Below, piece by piece: positions 8,523 through 17,844 of a stretch of DNA of 64,000 bases (position 1 is its first letter; every line of letters begins with the position of its first letter). The DNA comes from Chryseobacterium sp. OV279. Lineage in GTDB: Bacteria; Bacteroidota; Bacteroidia; Flavobacteriales; Weeksellaceae. Position numbers and translations under genes: made by a program. The notes under the pieces are model-generated. The model had not been told where the DNA came from. It made no database searches and saw only the letters and a list, made by a program, of their open reading frames with translations. The stretch covers positions 372,001-436,000 of the forward strand of contig NZ_FQUD01000004.1 of the NCBI RefSeq assembly GCF_900128945.1, written 5' to 3'.

Positions 8523-10901
8523 TTATTTATTGAAATCTACCTCATCAGTGGAGTGAAGATTGTCATTGATGTTTTCCTCTTTCTTGTCTGTGTTGTTTTT
8601 TGGAGTTGGATCTGCTGGTCTTGGATTTTTGATCTCGTCAATAGTCTGAAGTCCTCCGTCGTCTCCGTATCCTTCACCGAGGCCTTTCAGGTTTGAACAT
8701 CCGTCTTTCCAGTCTGATGGTCTGATAAACTTATCATCAGGGGTAATTCCCAGTGACTTGTCTGCCCAGACTTTCTTCATAAAGATCGCCCAGATCGGCA
8801 ATGCCATTTTCGCACCCTGACCTTCACCGGTTCCAAAGAAGTGAGTTGCTCTGTCTTCCCATCCTACCCAGGCTCCTGTTGCCAGTTTTGGAGTGATTCC
8901 CATAAACCAACCGTCAGAGTTGTTCTGTGTTGTACCTGTTTTAGCAGCAATTTCAACACCTTTTGAAATTCCTCTTCTTCCCAGTTCTCCGGAAGCCGTA
9001 CCGTATTGGGCAACACCTTTCATCAGTTCGATCATGGTGTATGCATACATTGGGTTCATGACTTCTTTCGGCTCTACATTCACTTCCTTAATTACCCTTC
9101 CGTTGGCATCTTCAATTCTCCAGATCATCTCCGGTTTATTGTGGTTTCCATAGTTGGCAAAAGTACTGTAGGCACCCAGCATTTCATAGATAGTGATATC
9201 TGACGAACCTAAGGCAATGGTATTGTTTCTTGGAATATCTTCAGTTACTCCCAAATCTCTTGCCGTCTGGATAACAGCATCTACACCTGTCATTTCAATA
9301 AGACGTGCAGCTACGGGGTTTTGAGAGTGAGCCAATGCATCTTTTAACGTCAGCATTCCACCTCTTCCCGGAACATGCCATCCTTTGTGGTCGTAAGTAC
9401 CGTTAGAAACCGTTGAACATGGAGTCATACCCAGTTTCATAATCGCGGTAGCATAAACGAAAGGTTTGAAGGTAGATCCTACCTGTCTTTTCCCCTGTTT
9501 GATGTGGTCATACTGGAAATGCTGCCAGTCTATACCACCTACCCACGCTTTGATCTCTCCACTTCCAGGAACCATAGACATTAAACCTGCCTGTGCAATC
9601 TGTTTGTGGTATCTGATAGAATCCCAAGGTGACATTTCCACCTCTTCCTCTCCACTCCACGTAAATCGGGAAGTTTTGATGGGTTTATGGAATTCCATTA
9701 AAATAGAATCTTCAGGAACTCCTGCAGCTTTCAGTTGCTTGTAACGTCCGGTTCTCTTCATGGCCTGACACATCACACTCGTTACCTGCTTATCTGTAAG
9801 GTAGTAGAAAGGTCTGTTTTTTCTGCCTCTCTGTTCTGCGTCAAATCTTTTTTGAAGGTCTGTTAAATGCTCCTTGATAGCCTCTTCTGCATACTTCTGC
9901 ATTTTTGAATCAAGAGTCACATATATTTTTAAACCGTCTTTGTAAAGATTAAGTTTCTTGCCGTTTTCTTTTTCGTAATCAGCAAGATATTTGTCGATTT
10001 CTTTTCTTAAATAAAACTTATAATAGGCAGAGTAGTCATCATTAATGTTTTTGATTGGATGATAATCTGTCTCAACCGGTGTTCCGACTGCTTTGTCATA
10101 AGTTGTCTGATCGATATACCCAGTTTCAAACATTTGCTGTAAAACAACATCTCTTCTACGCTTCGCACGTTCAGGATTTCTCATAGGGTTATTAGCAATC
10201 GGAGCTTCTAACATTGCTACAAAAACTGCTGTTTCCGGAAGTGTAAGTTCTGAAGTGGTTTTATTAAAATAAATCTTGGAAGCCATTTCAATACCGTTCG
10301 CATTATAGGTAAAGTCGAACTTATTGAAATAAAGCGTAATGATTTCTTCTTTGGTATATCGTTTCTCTAAACTTACCGCAACAGACCATTCCTTTAATTT
10401 TTGGATCACCCTTTTGATCGGGTTTTTAGAAGGCTCTTTGGTAAATAAGAGTTTAGCTAACTGCTGTGTGATGGTAGAACCTCCACCTCTGTCACCTCCG
10501 TATCGTACAGCTCTCAGAATAGACTTTAAATCAATTCCTGAGTGTTCTTTGAAACGCTCATCTTCCTTTGCCTGTAAAGCATAGATAAGATAAGGCGGAA
10601 GCTGTTTATAAGTGATAGGCTGCGTTTTTTCTTTCTCAAATTTTCCAAGCAAAACTCCGTCTGATGAAATGATTTCAGAAGCCACATAGATATCAGGATT
10701 TTCCAGTTCTTTTACATCCGGCATTTCTCCAAGAAAGCCCTGGGAAACGGCAAAGAAAAGTCCTGAAATACCTAAAACGACCGCAATGAGTCCAATCCAA
10801 ATAAATTTAACCCATCTTTTCCAAGAGGTATTTTTGTTCTTTTTGGGAGGAAGAGGGAAGGTTTTTCCCTTATTTCCTGCGTTTTTTCTGTTGTCTTCCA
10901 T
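8523..10901 (-). CDS. mrcA: Penicillin-binding protein 1A, bifunctional transglycosylase/transpeptidase
   Basis: A 792-residue class A PBP that polymerises and cross-links peptidoglycan at the inner membrane. It has a basic cytoplasmic tail, one membrane anchor near residues 32-53, a GT51 domain with AKEDERFKEHSGID (catalytic Glu about 113) and RGGGSTITQQLAKLLF, then a transpeptidase domain with the S-x-x-K motif GSTFKPF (Ser 476), SQN (526-528) and KTGTT near residue 657. The C-terminal tail is Asp/Asn/Lys-rich. It follows gldH by 6 bases and is the last gene of a three-gene operon. Confidence 0.95.
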   Translation of the reverse strand: MEDNRKNAGNKGKTFPLPPKKNKNTSWKRWVKFIWIGLIAVVLGISGLFFAVSQGFLGEMPDVKELENPDIYVASEIISSDGVLLGKFEKEKTQPITYKQLPPYLIYALQAKEDERFKEHSGIDLKSILRAVRYGGDRGGGSTITQQLAKLLFTKEPSKNPIKRVIQKLKEWSVAVSLEKRYTKEEIITLYFNKFDFTYNANGIEMASKIYFNKTTSELTLPETAVFVAMLEAPIANNPMRNPERAKRRRDVVLQQMFETGYIDQTTYDKAVGTPVETDYHPIKNINDDYSAYYKFYLRKEIDKYLADYEKENGKKLNLYKDGLKIYVTLDSKMQKYAEEAIKEHLTDLQKRFDAEQRGRKNRPFYYLTDKQVTSVMCQAMKRTGRYKQLKAAGVPEDSILMEFHKPIKTSRFTWSGEEEVEMSPWDSIRYHKQIAQAGLMSMVPGSGEIKAWVGGIDWQHFQYDHIKQGKRQVGSTFKPFVYATAIMKLGMTPCSTVSNGTYDHKGWHVPGRGGMLTLKDALAHSQNPVAARLIEMTGVDAVIQTARDLGVTEDIPRNNTIALGSSDITIYEMLGAYSTFANYGNHNKPEMIWRIEDANGRVIKEVNVEPKEVMNPMYAYTMIELMKGVAQYGTASGELGRRGISKGVEIAAKTGTTQNNSDGWFMGITPKLATGAWVGWEDRATHFFGTGEGQGAKMALPIWAIFMKKVWADKSLGITPDDKFIRPSDWKDGCSNLKGLGEGYGDDGGLQTIDEIKNPRPADPTPKNNTDKKEENINDNLHSTDEVDFNK

Positions 10902-10907
10902 TGATGG

Positions 10908-11372
10908 TTACGGTTTAGCCGTTTCTAGTTTTACTCCAACATCTTCAATTCCCGGAAGGTTGTCATTCCTCATCGCCTGTGTCAGGCTGATTTCATACTT
11001 CCCCTTTCCCGGAAATTTATAGTTCAATTTATACTGAAATAATGCTTCCTTCGTATCACCAAAACCTGTACCAAGCCATTCGCCGTTTGGTTTTGCCAGA
11101 ACGTAATTCAGGGTGTCTGTTTCCTTCTTTTTGTTCTGCAGATTGGTGAAGTTTACAATAAATCTTATATTGCTGTAAGGATACGTATTGTTATTTCTTA
11201 CGACAAATATAATATTTTTAGGATTCTGCGGATCTGAAACTTCAAGATTAAATTTTTGCTCACTTTTCTTATTCCATTTGTTGTTAACGGAATTCATGAT
11301 GACGTTTTCTTCCTGGGAAGATTGGCAGCTAAAGAAAAGGATAAGAGGTAATAATCCTAAAATTTTACGCAT
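10908..11372 (-). CDS. gldH: Gliding motility / T9SS-associated lipoprotein GldH
   Basis: A 154-residue lipoprotein. The N-terminus MRKILGLLPLILFFSCQSS is a lipoprotein signal with the acceptor Cys at residue 16. The rest (EENVIMNSVNNKWNKKS, then a beta-rich body with YPYSNIRFIVNFTN and the end PGIEDVGVKLE) matches GldH, needed for gliding and for type IX secretion in flavobacteria. I chose the ATG at 11372, which puts the signal peptide at the N-terminus; a longer reading to 11456 would place a basic stretch before it. The start overlaps the upstream gene by 8 bases, implying translational coupling. Confidence 0.88.
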   Translation of the reverse strand: MRKILGLLPLILFFSCQSSQEENVIMNSVNNKWNKKSEQKFNLEVSDPQNPKNIIFVVRNNNTYPYSNIRFIVNFTNLQNKKKETDTLNYVLAKPNGEWLGTGFGDTKEALFQYKLNYKFPGKGKYEISLTQAMRNDNLPGIEDVGVKLETAKP

Positions 11373-12795
11373 TTTTATCTTTTTTTGGAGGATATTTCTT
11401 TTTAAAATTTTTCTTGTTCGGGTTCTGCTGTTTTTTCTCAGGATCAGAAGGAGCATCTGTCTTTTCTACCTGTGCTTTTGGCTGTTGCGGTTTGGGCTGC
11501 GGCTTCTGTTGTGGCCTTGGCTGATTTCCGGAGTTGGCATTAGCATTAGGATTTTCAGCTCTTTCCGGTCTGTCAGGTCTCTCTGTTCTTTCAGCCCTTT
11601 CCGGTCTGTTTTTCTTTGGTCCCTGGCCTTGTCCCTGCTGTGCTCCCTGGTTTTGTCCGTTGTTATTCGGTCTGTTTTGGTTTCTGTTCCTGTTGTTTCC
11701 TCTGTTCTTCTTTTCGAATCTGTCCACGTTGTTCTCCTGGATAAGATCGATGCTTTGAACTGGAGTATCAGGCTGTTTCAGATCTTCCAGAGGAGGGGTT
11801 CTTTCGCCTTTCTTATTTTTTGCGATTAATTTTTTAACGAGATCAATGTCAAAGTCATACCAGGCCATTGAGCTGTCTACATACGCAAACCACATTTTCT
11901 TTTTGAAAACGTCTATTTTGATACAGAATGCTCTTCCTTTTTCCGTATCCAGCGTTGTGGATGAAGAAGGGAAGTGGCTTAATGCATCAAGGTAGCTATC
12001 CAGTTCGTAATTAAGGCAACATTTCAATTTACCACACTGTCCTGCAAGCTTTTGCGGGTTAATGCTCAGTTGCTGATATCTGGCGACATTGGTATTCACA
12101 GATCTGAAATCGGTCAGCCATGTTGAACAGCAAAGTTCTCTTCCACATGATCCGATACCTCCAACTTTTGCGGCTTCCTGTCTGAAACCGATCTGTTTCA
12201 TATCGATTTTTGTTCTGAAAGCACCTGCGTATTCTTTGATCAACTGTCTGAAATCCACTCGGTTATCGGCCGTGTAATAAAATGTGATCTTTGAAGAATC
12301 TCCCTGATATTCTACATCAGTGACTTTCATTTCAAGACCTATTCTATGGGCGATCTTTCTGGCTTCCAGCTTTACGCCGTCTTCTTTTTTTCTGGCTTCC
12401 TGCCAGACCTCAAGGTCCTTCTGGTTAGCCTGTCTGTATATTTTGAGTATAGATTCTTCAGGAAATTTTTTCTTTTTCATCTGAATCTTTACTAATTCTC
12501 CGGTGAGGCTTACAACGCCTACATCGTGTCCGGGACTCGATTCTACTGTTACTACGCTACCTATATGTAAAGGAATATTATTTACATTTCTATAAAACGA
12601 TTTTCTGTCATTTTTAAATCTAACTTCCACAAGGTCGCACCTGTTTGATGCGGGGTTGTTGATGTTAGAAAGCCAATCGAAAACACTTAATTTATAACTA
12701 TTACCACAGGTATTTACACTTTCACAACCATTCGCGGTTTTCTTGGGTCCGCAAGAATGGGCAGAATCGCCGGATGTTTTGCATCCACAACTCAT
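11365..12795 (-). CDS. ricT: PSP1-domain protein (RicT/YaaT-like) with Cys-rich N-terminus and low-complexity tail
   Basis: A 476-residue cytoplasmic protein. The core (about 45-310) matches the PSP1/RicT family, with the two Cys clusters VGGIGSCGRELCCSTWLTDF and AGQCGKLKCCLNYELDS. In Bacillus, RicT with RicA and RicF carries [4Fe-4S] clusters and affects RNA processing and development. Two additions stand out: five Cys in the first 30 residues (3, 5, 15, 24, 30) and a tail of about 130 residues rich in N, Q, R, P and K that resembles RNA-binding disordered tails. No ricA or ricF partner lies nearby. The gene heads the operon with gldH and PBP1a and has a good promoter upstream. Confidence 0.85.
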   Translation of the reverse strand: MSCGCKTSGDSAHSCGPKKTANGCESVNTCGNSYKLSVFDWLSNINNPASNRCDLVEVRFKNDRKSFYRNVNNIPLHIGSVVTVESSPGHDVGVVSLTGELVKIQMKKKKFPEESILKIYRQANQKDLEVWQEARKKEDGVKLEARKIAHRIGLEMKVTDVEYQGDSSKITFYYTADNRVDFRQLIKEYAGAFRTKIDMKQIGFRQEAAKVGGIGSCGRELCCSTWLTDFRSVNTNVARYQQLSINPQKLAGQCGKLKCCLNYELDSYLDALSHFPSSSTTLDTEKGRAFCIKIDVFKKKMWFAYVDSSMAWYDFDIDLVKKLIAKNKKGERTPPLEDLKQPDTPVQSIDLIQENNVDRFEKKNRGNNRNRNQNRPNNNGQNQGAQQGQGQGPKKNRPERAERTERPDRPERAENPNANANSGNQPRPQQKPQPKPQQPKAQVEKTDAPSDPEKKQQNPNKKNFKKKYPPKKDKNA

Positions 12796-12817
12796 ATAAC
12801 TATTTTTTATAATCTTG

Positions 12818-12846
12818 CAAATTTATGTAAATTTATCTTTATGCAA
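12818..12846 (-). promoter_or_regulatory. Bacteroidota-type promoter for the ricT-gldH-PBP1a operon
   Basis: On the minus strand, TTG (12844-12846), an 18-base spacer, then TAAATTTG (12818-12825) fit the TTG/TAnnTTTG consensus, 22 bases before the ATG at 12795. Confidence 0.65.
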
Positions 12847-13046
12847 TTCTAAAATACTTAAATATTCAATATCGCTGTTGTTTAACATTAAACGTGAAAA
12901 ATATGCGATCCATAAAAAGTTGATAAGTTACTATACAGTATGTCTTTAAGTGAATGTATTTCTAAAGTGCTATTTTAAACATAATTTTCTTTTAAGATAT
13001 TGTTTAAAATATTAAGAAATATTAACAGGCGTATTCAAAATAATTT

Positions 13047-13054
13047 TATATTTG
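13047..13054 (+). promoter_or_regulatory. -7 box for the FadL-type porin gene
   Basis: TATATTTG matches TAnnTTTG and lies 19 bases before the ATG at 13074. No convincing -33 element was found. Confidence 0.45.
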
Positions 13055-13073
13055 GGTTATATAATAACAGTCT

Positions 13074-14312
13074 ATGAAAAAAATATTAGTATCAACTGCT
13101 TTATTGGCGGGTGTTTTATCTTACGCAGGAGGCTTCAGGGTATCTCTGCAGGGAGTGAAACAATTGGCAATGGCGCATACTAGTGCTCATGCCGAAGATG
13201 CAAGTGTGGCATTCTTTAACCCAGCGGGTATGTCATTCATTCCTTCTAAACTGAGTATAGTGGCAGGAGGGTTTGGTGCAAGTAATAAAGTTACTTTTCA
13301 AAACTTGAATACACTACAGAGTACATCCACAGATAATCCTATAGGGACTCCGTTATACGCTGCAGTGGCTTATAGACCGATAGAGAACCTTTCTGTTGGT
13401 TTCAGTTTCAGTACCCCTTTCGGAAGTACGATCGAGTGGCCAAGCGACTGGGAAGGAAGAGAACTGGTACAGAAGCTGGAACTGAAAAGTTTCTATTTCC
13501 AACCGATGGTCTCTGTAAAACTGGCTCCTTGGGTATCTTTTGGGGCAAGTTATATTTATGCTAAAGGTAAAGTAGACTGGGACAAAGCCGTAACGCAGTT
13601 TGGCGGCGAGTTGAACATTAAAGACGAAAAAGCCAGCGGAAGCGGGTATGGATTCGGTTTCTATTTCAGACCAGATCCAAAATTAGATGTAAGTATCGCT
13701 TACCGTTCTCCTATAGATATGAAGGCGAAAAAAGGAACAGCTACGTTCCAGTTCCCTTCAGCAGCTATTTATCCTCTGTTAGGTCTTGATCCAAGTACAG
13801 GACAGGATAAATTTACAGCAACACTTCCTTTGGTAGAAGAATATACCATTGGTTTAACGTATAAAGTGACTCCAAAATGGTTGATTTCAGCTGACTTTAA
13901 CTACCACGGATGGGAGAGATACAGCAAGCTTACTTTAGATTTTGCTAATGCTCCAGTGGGGAATCAGCCGGATCCTACCGTATTGGTTGCTCCTAAAAAC
14001 TTCAGAAATTCCAAAACATTCAGATTGGGTACTCAGTATGCATTCACAGATATGATCTTCGGACGTCTGGGTGCTTACTATGATGAGTCTCCTTATACGG
14101 ATGATCACTTTATTCCGGAAACTCCTTCATTCAATACCTATGTAATTACAGGGGGTGTTGGCTTTAAATTAAAGCAGTTTGGAGTGGACTTAGCAGGTGG
14201 ATATGCATTGCCTCAGTCCAGAGATGTAAGAAATGCAGCCATTGGATTTAATGGGCAGGCAAAAGCTCAGGCATTCTACTTTGGTTTAGGTTTATCGTAC
14301 AACCCTTTTTAA
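13074..14312 (+). CDS. Outer-membrane transport protein, OmpP1/FadL/TodX family
   Basis: A 412-residue outer-membrane beta-barrel of the family that takes up long-chain fatty acids and other hydrophobic compounds. A signal peptide (about 1-18) precedes FRVSLQGVKQLAMAHTSAH and EDASVAFFNPAGMSFIP, whose NPAG stretch is the family hallmark and forms part of the N-terminal hatch. Alternating beta strands follow, ending in the aromatic LGLSYNPF typical of BAM substrates. Length fits the family (400-450). The SGNH lipoprotein gene begins 10 bases downstream, so the two are probably co-transcribed. The substrate cannot be read from the sequence; a lipid hydrolase-porin pair is a reasonable inference. 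Confidence 0.9.
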   Translation: MKKILVSTALLAGVLSYAGGFRVSLQGVKQLAMAHTSAHAEDASVAFFNPAGMSFIPSKLSIVAGGFGASNKVTFQNLNTLQSTSTDNPIGTPLYAAVAYRPIENLSVGFSFSTPFGSTIEWPSDWEGRELVQKLELKSFYFQPMVSVKLAPWVSFGASYIYAKGKVDWDKAVTQFGGELNIKDEKASGSGYGFGFYFRPDPKLDVSIAYRSPIDMKAKKGTATFQFPSAAIYPLLGLDPSTGQDKFTATLPLVEEYTIGLTYKVTPKWLISADFNYHGWERYSKLTLDFANAPVGNQPDPTVLVAPKNFRNSKTFRLGTQYAFTDMIFGRLGAYYDESPYTDDHFIPETPSFNTYVITGGVGFKLKQFGVDLAGGYALPQSRDVRNAAIGFNGQAKAQAFYFGLGLSYNPF

Positions 14313-14322
14313 TTGAAAGACT

Positions 14323-15885
14323 ATGAAAAAAATTATAATATCAACACTTGCCGTTTCCGCACTTCTTTTTACAACAAGCTGTGAGACTGATTTTGATACT
14401 GATGTAAAAGATATCCAGGTAACAAGCGGAGAAGCGAACTTTTCCAATTATGTTGCTTTGGGGAACTCTCTGACTTCCGGTTATAGAGATGGAGCTCTTT
14501 ACAGCAGTGGACAAAATGAATCCTATCCAAGTATCATCGCTATGCAGATGAAACTGGCTGGTGGCGGTGCATTTAAGCAGCCTTTGATGCCTAATGATGT
14601 AGGTGGATTTATAGGATTGCCGGGCTTTCCTGGTAAACTGAATCTTACGGTGACTGCCAGCGGAAGTTTAAGTCCGGTTCCAAGCAGTCCTGCGGCGGCA
14701 TTAGATAATGTAACTGCAGGTGGACCTTACCAGAATATGGGTGTTCCAGGAGCGAAATCTTTCCACTTGGTTGCACCAGGTTACGGAAGTGCTGCTAACC
14801 TTGCCTTGGGAGCTGCCAATCCATACTTTGTGAGATTTGCTACTTCTGCAACAAATTCTGTTTTACAGGATGCAATGCTTCAGAAGCCAACATTCTTCTC
14901 TCTTTGGATCGGAAATAATGATGTATTATCTTATGCTACGAACGGAGGAACGAATTCTCAGACTGTAGGAACCGTTACGACTTATACGCCGGCGGTAGTT
15001 CAGACTGGAAATGTAAATCCATTAACTTATAAATCAAACGATATTTCTGATCCTAATCTTGTAGCAGGATCTATTAAAGGTGTGCTGGATGGTCTTAAAA
15101 GTGTAGGAACCACAAAAGGAGTGATTGGAAATATTCCTTATGTTACTTCTATTCCTTTCTTTACGACAGTTCCTTACAATCCTTTAACGCCTACCACTTT
15201 AGGAGCGAATTTAGCAACACTTAATGCAAGTTTATACGGGCCATTGAAGCAGGCGCTTACGGCTTTCGGAGCTGGAGACAGAATTAATTTACTTTCTTCT
15301 ACTTCTTCCAACCCTGTTTTAATCAAGGATGTTGCACTTACGGATCTGGGGGCACAGCTTACTGCTGCTTTGACTCCTTCTTTAGGAGCGCCTACAGCAG
15401 CGGCGTTTGGGTTAATCTTCGGACAGGCCAGACAGGCTACAGCAGATGATTATGTCCTTCTTACAACAAGTTCTCTAATTGGAACGGTTGCGCCCGGAGC
15501 ACCGGCACCTGTGAATGTGTATGGAATTTCTTATCCACTGCAAAACCAACATGTATTAACGAAAACAGAAGCTTCTTATGTGAAAACAGCAGTAGATGCC
15601 TATAATGCTTCTATCAAATCACTGGCTGATTCTTATGGACTGGCTTTTGTAGACGGGAATGCTAAAATGATTGAGCTTAATGGGAAGTCTGGAATTACCT
15701 TCGATGGAGTAAAGTATACGGCTAAATTTGTAACCGGAGGAGCTTTCTCTCTTGATGGAGTTCACCTTACAGGAAGAGGTTACGCGGTGATTGCCAATGA
15801 ATTTATCAAGTCTATCAACATGAAGTATAAATCTACGTTACCACAGGTAGATCCAAATAAATATTCAGGAGTAAAATTCCCGTAA
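14323..15885 (+). CDS. SGNH/GDSL-family hydrolase lipoprotein
   Basis: A 520-residue lipoprotein; the lipobox LLFTTSC puts the lipidated Cys at residue 20. SGNH blocks are visible: YVALGNSLTSGY (nucleophile Ser 49, in the variant GNSL), WIGNNDVLSY (block III, G-x-N-D) and DGVHLTGRGYAVIANEF (block V Asp and His). The enzyme should be an esterase or lipase at the periplasmic face or the surface. A large Gly/Ala/Thr-rich segment is inserted between blocks III and V. It follows the FadL-type porin by 10 bases and is closed by a strong terminator, suggesting hydrolysis of a lipid ester followed by uptake (inference). Confidence 0.88.
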   Translation: MKKIIISTLAVSALLFTTSCETDFDTDVKDIQVTSGEANFSNYVALGNSLTSGYRDGALYSSGQNESYPSIIAMQMKLAGGGAFKQPLMPNDVGGFIGLPGFPGKLNLTVTASGSLSPVPSSPAAALDNVTAGGPYQNMGVPGAKSFHLVAPGYGSAANLALGAANPYFVRFATSATNSVLQDAMLQKPTFFSLWIGNNDVLSYATNGGTNSQTVGTVTTYTPAVVQTGNVNPLTYKSNDISDPNLVAGSIKGVLDGLKSVGTTKGVIGNIPYVTSIPFFTTVPYNPLTPTTLGANLATLNASLYGPLKQALTAFGAGDRINLLSSTSSNPVLIKDVALTDLGAQLTAALTPSLGAPTAAAFGLIFGQARQATADDYVLLTTSSLIGTVAPGAPAPVNVYGISYPLQNQHVLTKTEASYVKTAVDAYNASIKSLADSYGLAFVDGNAKMIELNGKSGITFDGVKYTAKFVTGGAFSLDGVHLTGRGYAVIANEFIKSINMKYKSTLPQVDPNKYSGVKFP

Positions 15886-15910
15886 TCATACAGGAAAATA
15901 AAAACTTAGA

Positions 15911-15942
15911 AACCACAAGAGTAATTCTTGTGGTTTTTTTTT
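15911..15942 (+). terminator. Terminator after the porin-hydrolase pair
   Basis: AACCACAAG (15911-15919) pairs with CTTGTGGTT (15927-15935), followed by a T run. Confidence 0.88.
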
Positions 15943-15949
15943 AAATTTG
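15942..15949 (+). promoter_or_regulatory. -7 box for prs
   Basis: TAAATTTG matches TAnnTTTG 20 bases before the prs ATG. It abuts the T run of the preceding terminator, leaving no obvious -33 element. Confidence 0.45.
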
Positions 15950-15969
15950 CAAATCTTTAAAAAGTAAAA

Positions 15970-16908
15970 ATGGCCGATCAGTTAAGTTATCTATTTTGTA
16001 CAAGAACCAGTAAGGACTTGGCAGAAAAAATTGCCCAACATTATGGGAAAGAGTTAGGAAAAATCAACTTTCAGGAGTTCAGCGACGGGGAATTCGAGCC
16101 TGTTCTGGATGAATCTGTAAGAGGAGGAAGAGTTTTCCTAATCGGATCTACCTTTCCGCCCGCAGACAATCTTTTAGAACTTCTATTGATGATTGATGCA
16201 GCGAAAAGAGCTTCCGCAAAAAGCATTACTGTTGTAATCCCTTATTTCGGACTTGCAAGACAGGACAGAAAAGACAAGCCAAGAGCTCCTATAGGCGCAA
16301 AACTGGTTGCTAATCTATTGACAGCAGCAGGAGCTACAAGAATCATGACCATGGATCTTCATGCAGATCAGATTCAGGGATTCTTTGAAATTCCGGTAGA
16401 TCATCTTTATGCTTCAAGTATTTTCGTAGATTATATCAGAGCATTAAACCTGGATAATCTTACCATCGCTTCTCCGGATATGGGAGGTGCGAAAAGAGCA
16501 AAAAACTATGCCGGTCACTTAGGGGCTGAAGTAGTAATTGCTTACAAAGAAAGAAAAAAAGCAAACGTTGTAGAAGAGATGTTCCTTATCGGAGATGTAG
16601 AAGGGAAAAATGTAATCCTTATCGATGACATGATCGATACAGCGGGAACACTTTGCAAAGCTGCAGATATTTTAGTGGAAAAAGGAGCAAAATCAGTAAG
16701 AGCGATGGCTACTCACGGAGTACTTTCCGGAAAAGCGTACGAGAATATTGAGAACTCTAAATTGTTGGAAGTTATTGTAACTGACTCAATTCCTGTTAAA
16801 AATAATTTGTCATCTAAAATAAAAGTGCTATCTTGCGCCCCATTATTTGCGGACGTTATGAAGATGGTTCATGAGCACCAATCAATCAGTAGTAAGTTTA
16901 TTATCTAA
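15970..16908 (+). CDS. prs: Ribose-phosphate pyrophosphokinase
   Basis: A 312-residue cytosolic enzyme making PRPP from ribose 5-phosphate and ATP, feeding purine, pyrimidine, NAD, His and Trp synthesis. Family signatures are present: SDGEFEPVLDESVRGGRVF, the ATP/flexible-loop region YFGLARQDRKDKPRAPIGAK, DLHADQIQGFFEIPVDHLYA and the PRPP-binding loop VILIDDMIDTAGT. Length matches the family (310-320). rplY follows after 56 bases and may share its transcript, since the next terminator lies after rplY. Confidence 0.96.
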   Translation: MADQLSYLFCTRTSKDLAEKIAQHYGKELGKINFQEFSDGEFEPVLDESVRGGRVFLIGSTFPPADNLLELLLMIDAAKRASAKSITVVIPYFGLARQDRKDKPRAPIGAKLVANLLTAAGATRIMTMDLHADQIQGFFEIPVDHLYASSIFVDYIRALNLDNLTIASPDMGGAKRAKNYAGHLGAEVVIAYKERKKANVVEEMFLIGDVEGKNVILIDDMIDTAGTLCKAADILVEKGAKSVRAMATHGVLSGKAYENIENSKLLEVIVTDSIPVKNNLSSKIKVLSCAPLFADVMKMVHEHQSISSKFII

Positions 16909-16964
16909 TTGATTTTTAGCGGATTGCAAAATTAAACTGAACAAATTTTTAAATTTTTTATAAA

Positions 16965-17618
16965 ATGAAATCTATTACAATTCAAGGTACAAAAAGAGAA
17001 AGCGTGGGCAAAAAGTCTACAAAAGCTTTACGTGATGCTGAATTAGTTCCTTGTGTTGTTTATGGAGGTGAAACACCATTGAACTTCTCTGCAGAAGAGA
17101 GAGCGTTCAAAGGTTTAGTATATACTCCTGAAGCACACACGGTATCTATTGAACTAGACGGAAAAACAATTCCAGCAGTTCTTCAGGATATTCAGTTCCA
17201 CCCAATTACGGACAAAATTTTACACGCAGACTTCTACCAATTATCTGACGATAAGCCAGTAGTTATGGAAGTTCCTGTAAGAATTACAGGACGTTCTAAA
17301 GGTGTTGTGGCTGGTGGTGTTTTACGTCAGTCTTTCAGAAAACTAAAAGTGAAAGCTATTCCTGCAAACTTGCCAGATGAGGTAGTTGTAGATGTAACTC
17401 CATTAAAAATTGGTAACAAACTTTATGTAGGTGGAATCAAGACTGAAGGATTCTCTTTCGTACACCCTGACAATGCAGTTGTAGTAGCTGTTAAGATGTC
17501 TAGAAATGCAATGAAAGGTGGTGCAGCAGTAGAAGATGATGAGGACGAAGAAGCAGCAGAAGAAGTGGCAACACAATCTCCTGATGTTCCAACAACTGAA
17601 GAAAAATCTGCTGAATAA
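16965..17618 (+). CDS. rplY: 50S ribosomal protein L25/general stress protein Ctc
   Basis: A 217-residue protein of the long (CTC) L25 form, which binds 5S rRNA. The N-terminal L25 domain (residues 1-92) has [20 protein letters not shown] and ends near [11 protein letters not shown]; the C-terminal beta domain (about 93-185) follows. The last 40 residues are strongly acidic ([11 protein letters not shown]) and probably disordered. The prs-rplY order is common in bacteria. A terminator follows. Confidence 0.95.
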   Translation: MKSITIQGTKRESVGKKSTKALRDAELVPCVVYGGETPLNFSAEERAFKGLVYTPEAHTVSIELDGKTIPAVLQDIQFHPITDKILHADFYQLSDDKPVVMEVPVRITGRSKGVVAGGVLRQSFRKLKVKAIPANLPDEVVVDVTPLKIGNKLYVGGIKTEGFSFVHPDNAVVVAVKMSRNAMKGGAAVEDDEDEEAAEEVATQSPDVPTTEEKSAE

Positions 17619-17643
17619 TATTTGTATATTCAACAAACCATAT

Positions 17644-17674
17644 AAAACCTGTCAATTCATTGGCAGGTTTTTTT
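17644..17674 (+). terminator. Terminator after rplY
   Basis: AAAACCTGTCAA pairs with TTGGCAGGTTT (one G-T pair) around a TTCA loop, followed by T's. Confidence 0.82.
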
Positions 17675-17794
17675 ATGTACAGAGGATAAAGAGCAAAAGA
17701 AATGAGCCTTCTTTGCGATCTTATCTATCGAATCTTTCTATCACCTGACAAGTATCACCCACTCATCCGATACTTCCTTTCAGAAAAAAAGCCG

Positions 17795-17802
17795 TAAATT
17801 TG
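17795..17802 (+). promoter_or_regulatory. -7 box for sufS
   Basis: TAAATTTG lies 42 bases before the sufS ATG and matches TAnnTTTG; no clear -33 box. Confidence 0.4.
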
Positions 17803-17844
17803 AAGTGTTCTAAATAAGAGCCATCTAATTTAAAATTTTAATAA

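Noticed and set aside
11373-11456. 5' extension of gldH
   Set aside because: Would place a long basic stretch before a clear lipoprotein signal; overlap with the upstream gene would be 92 bases.
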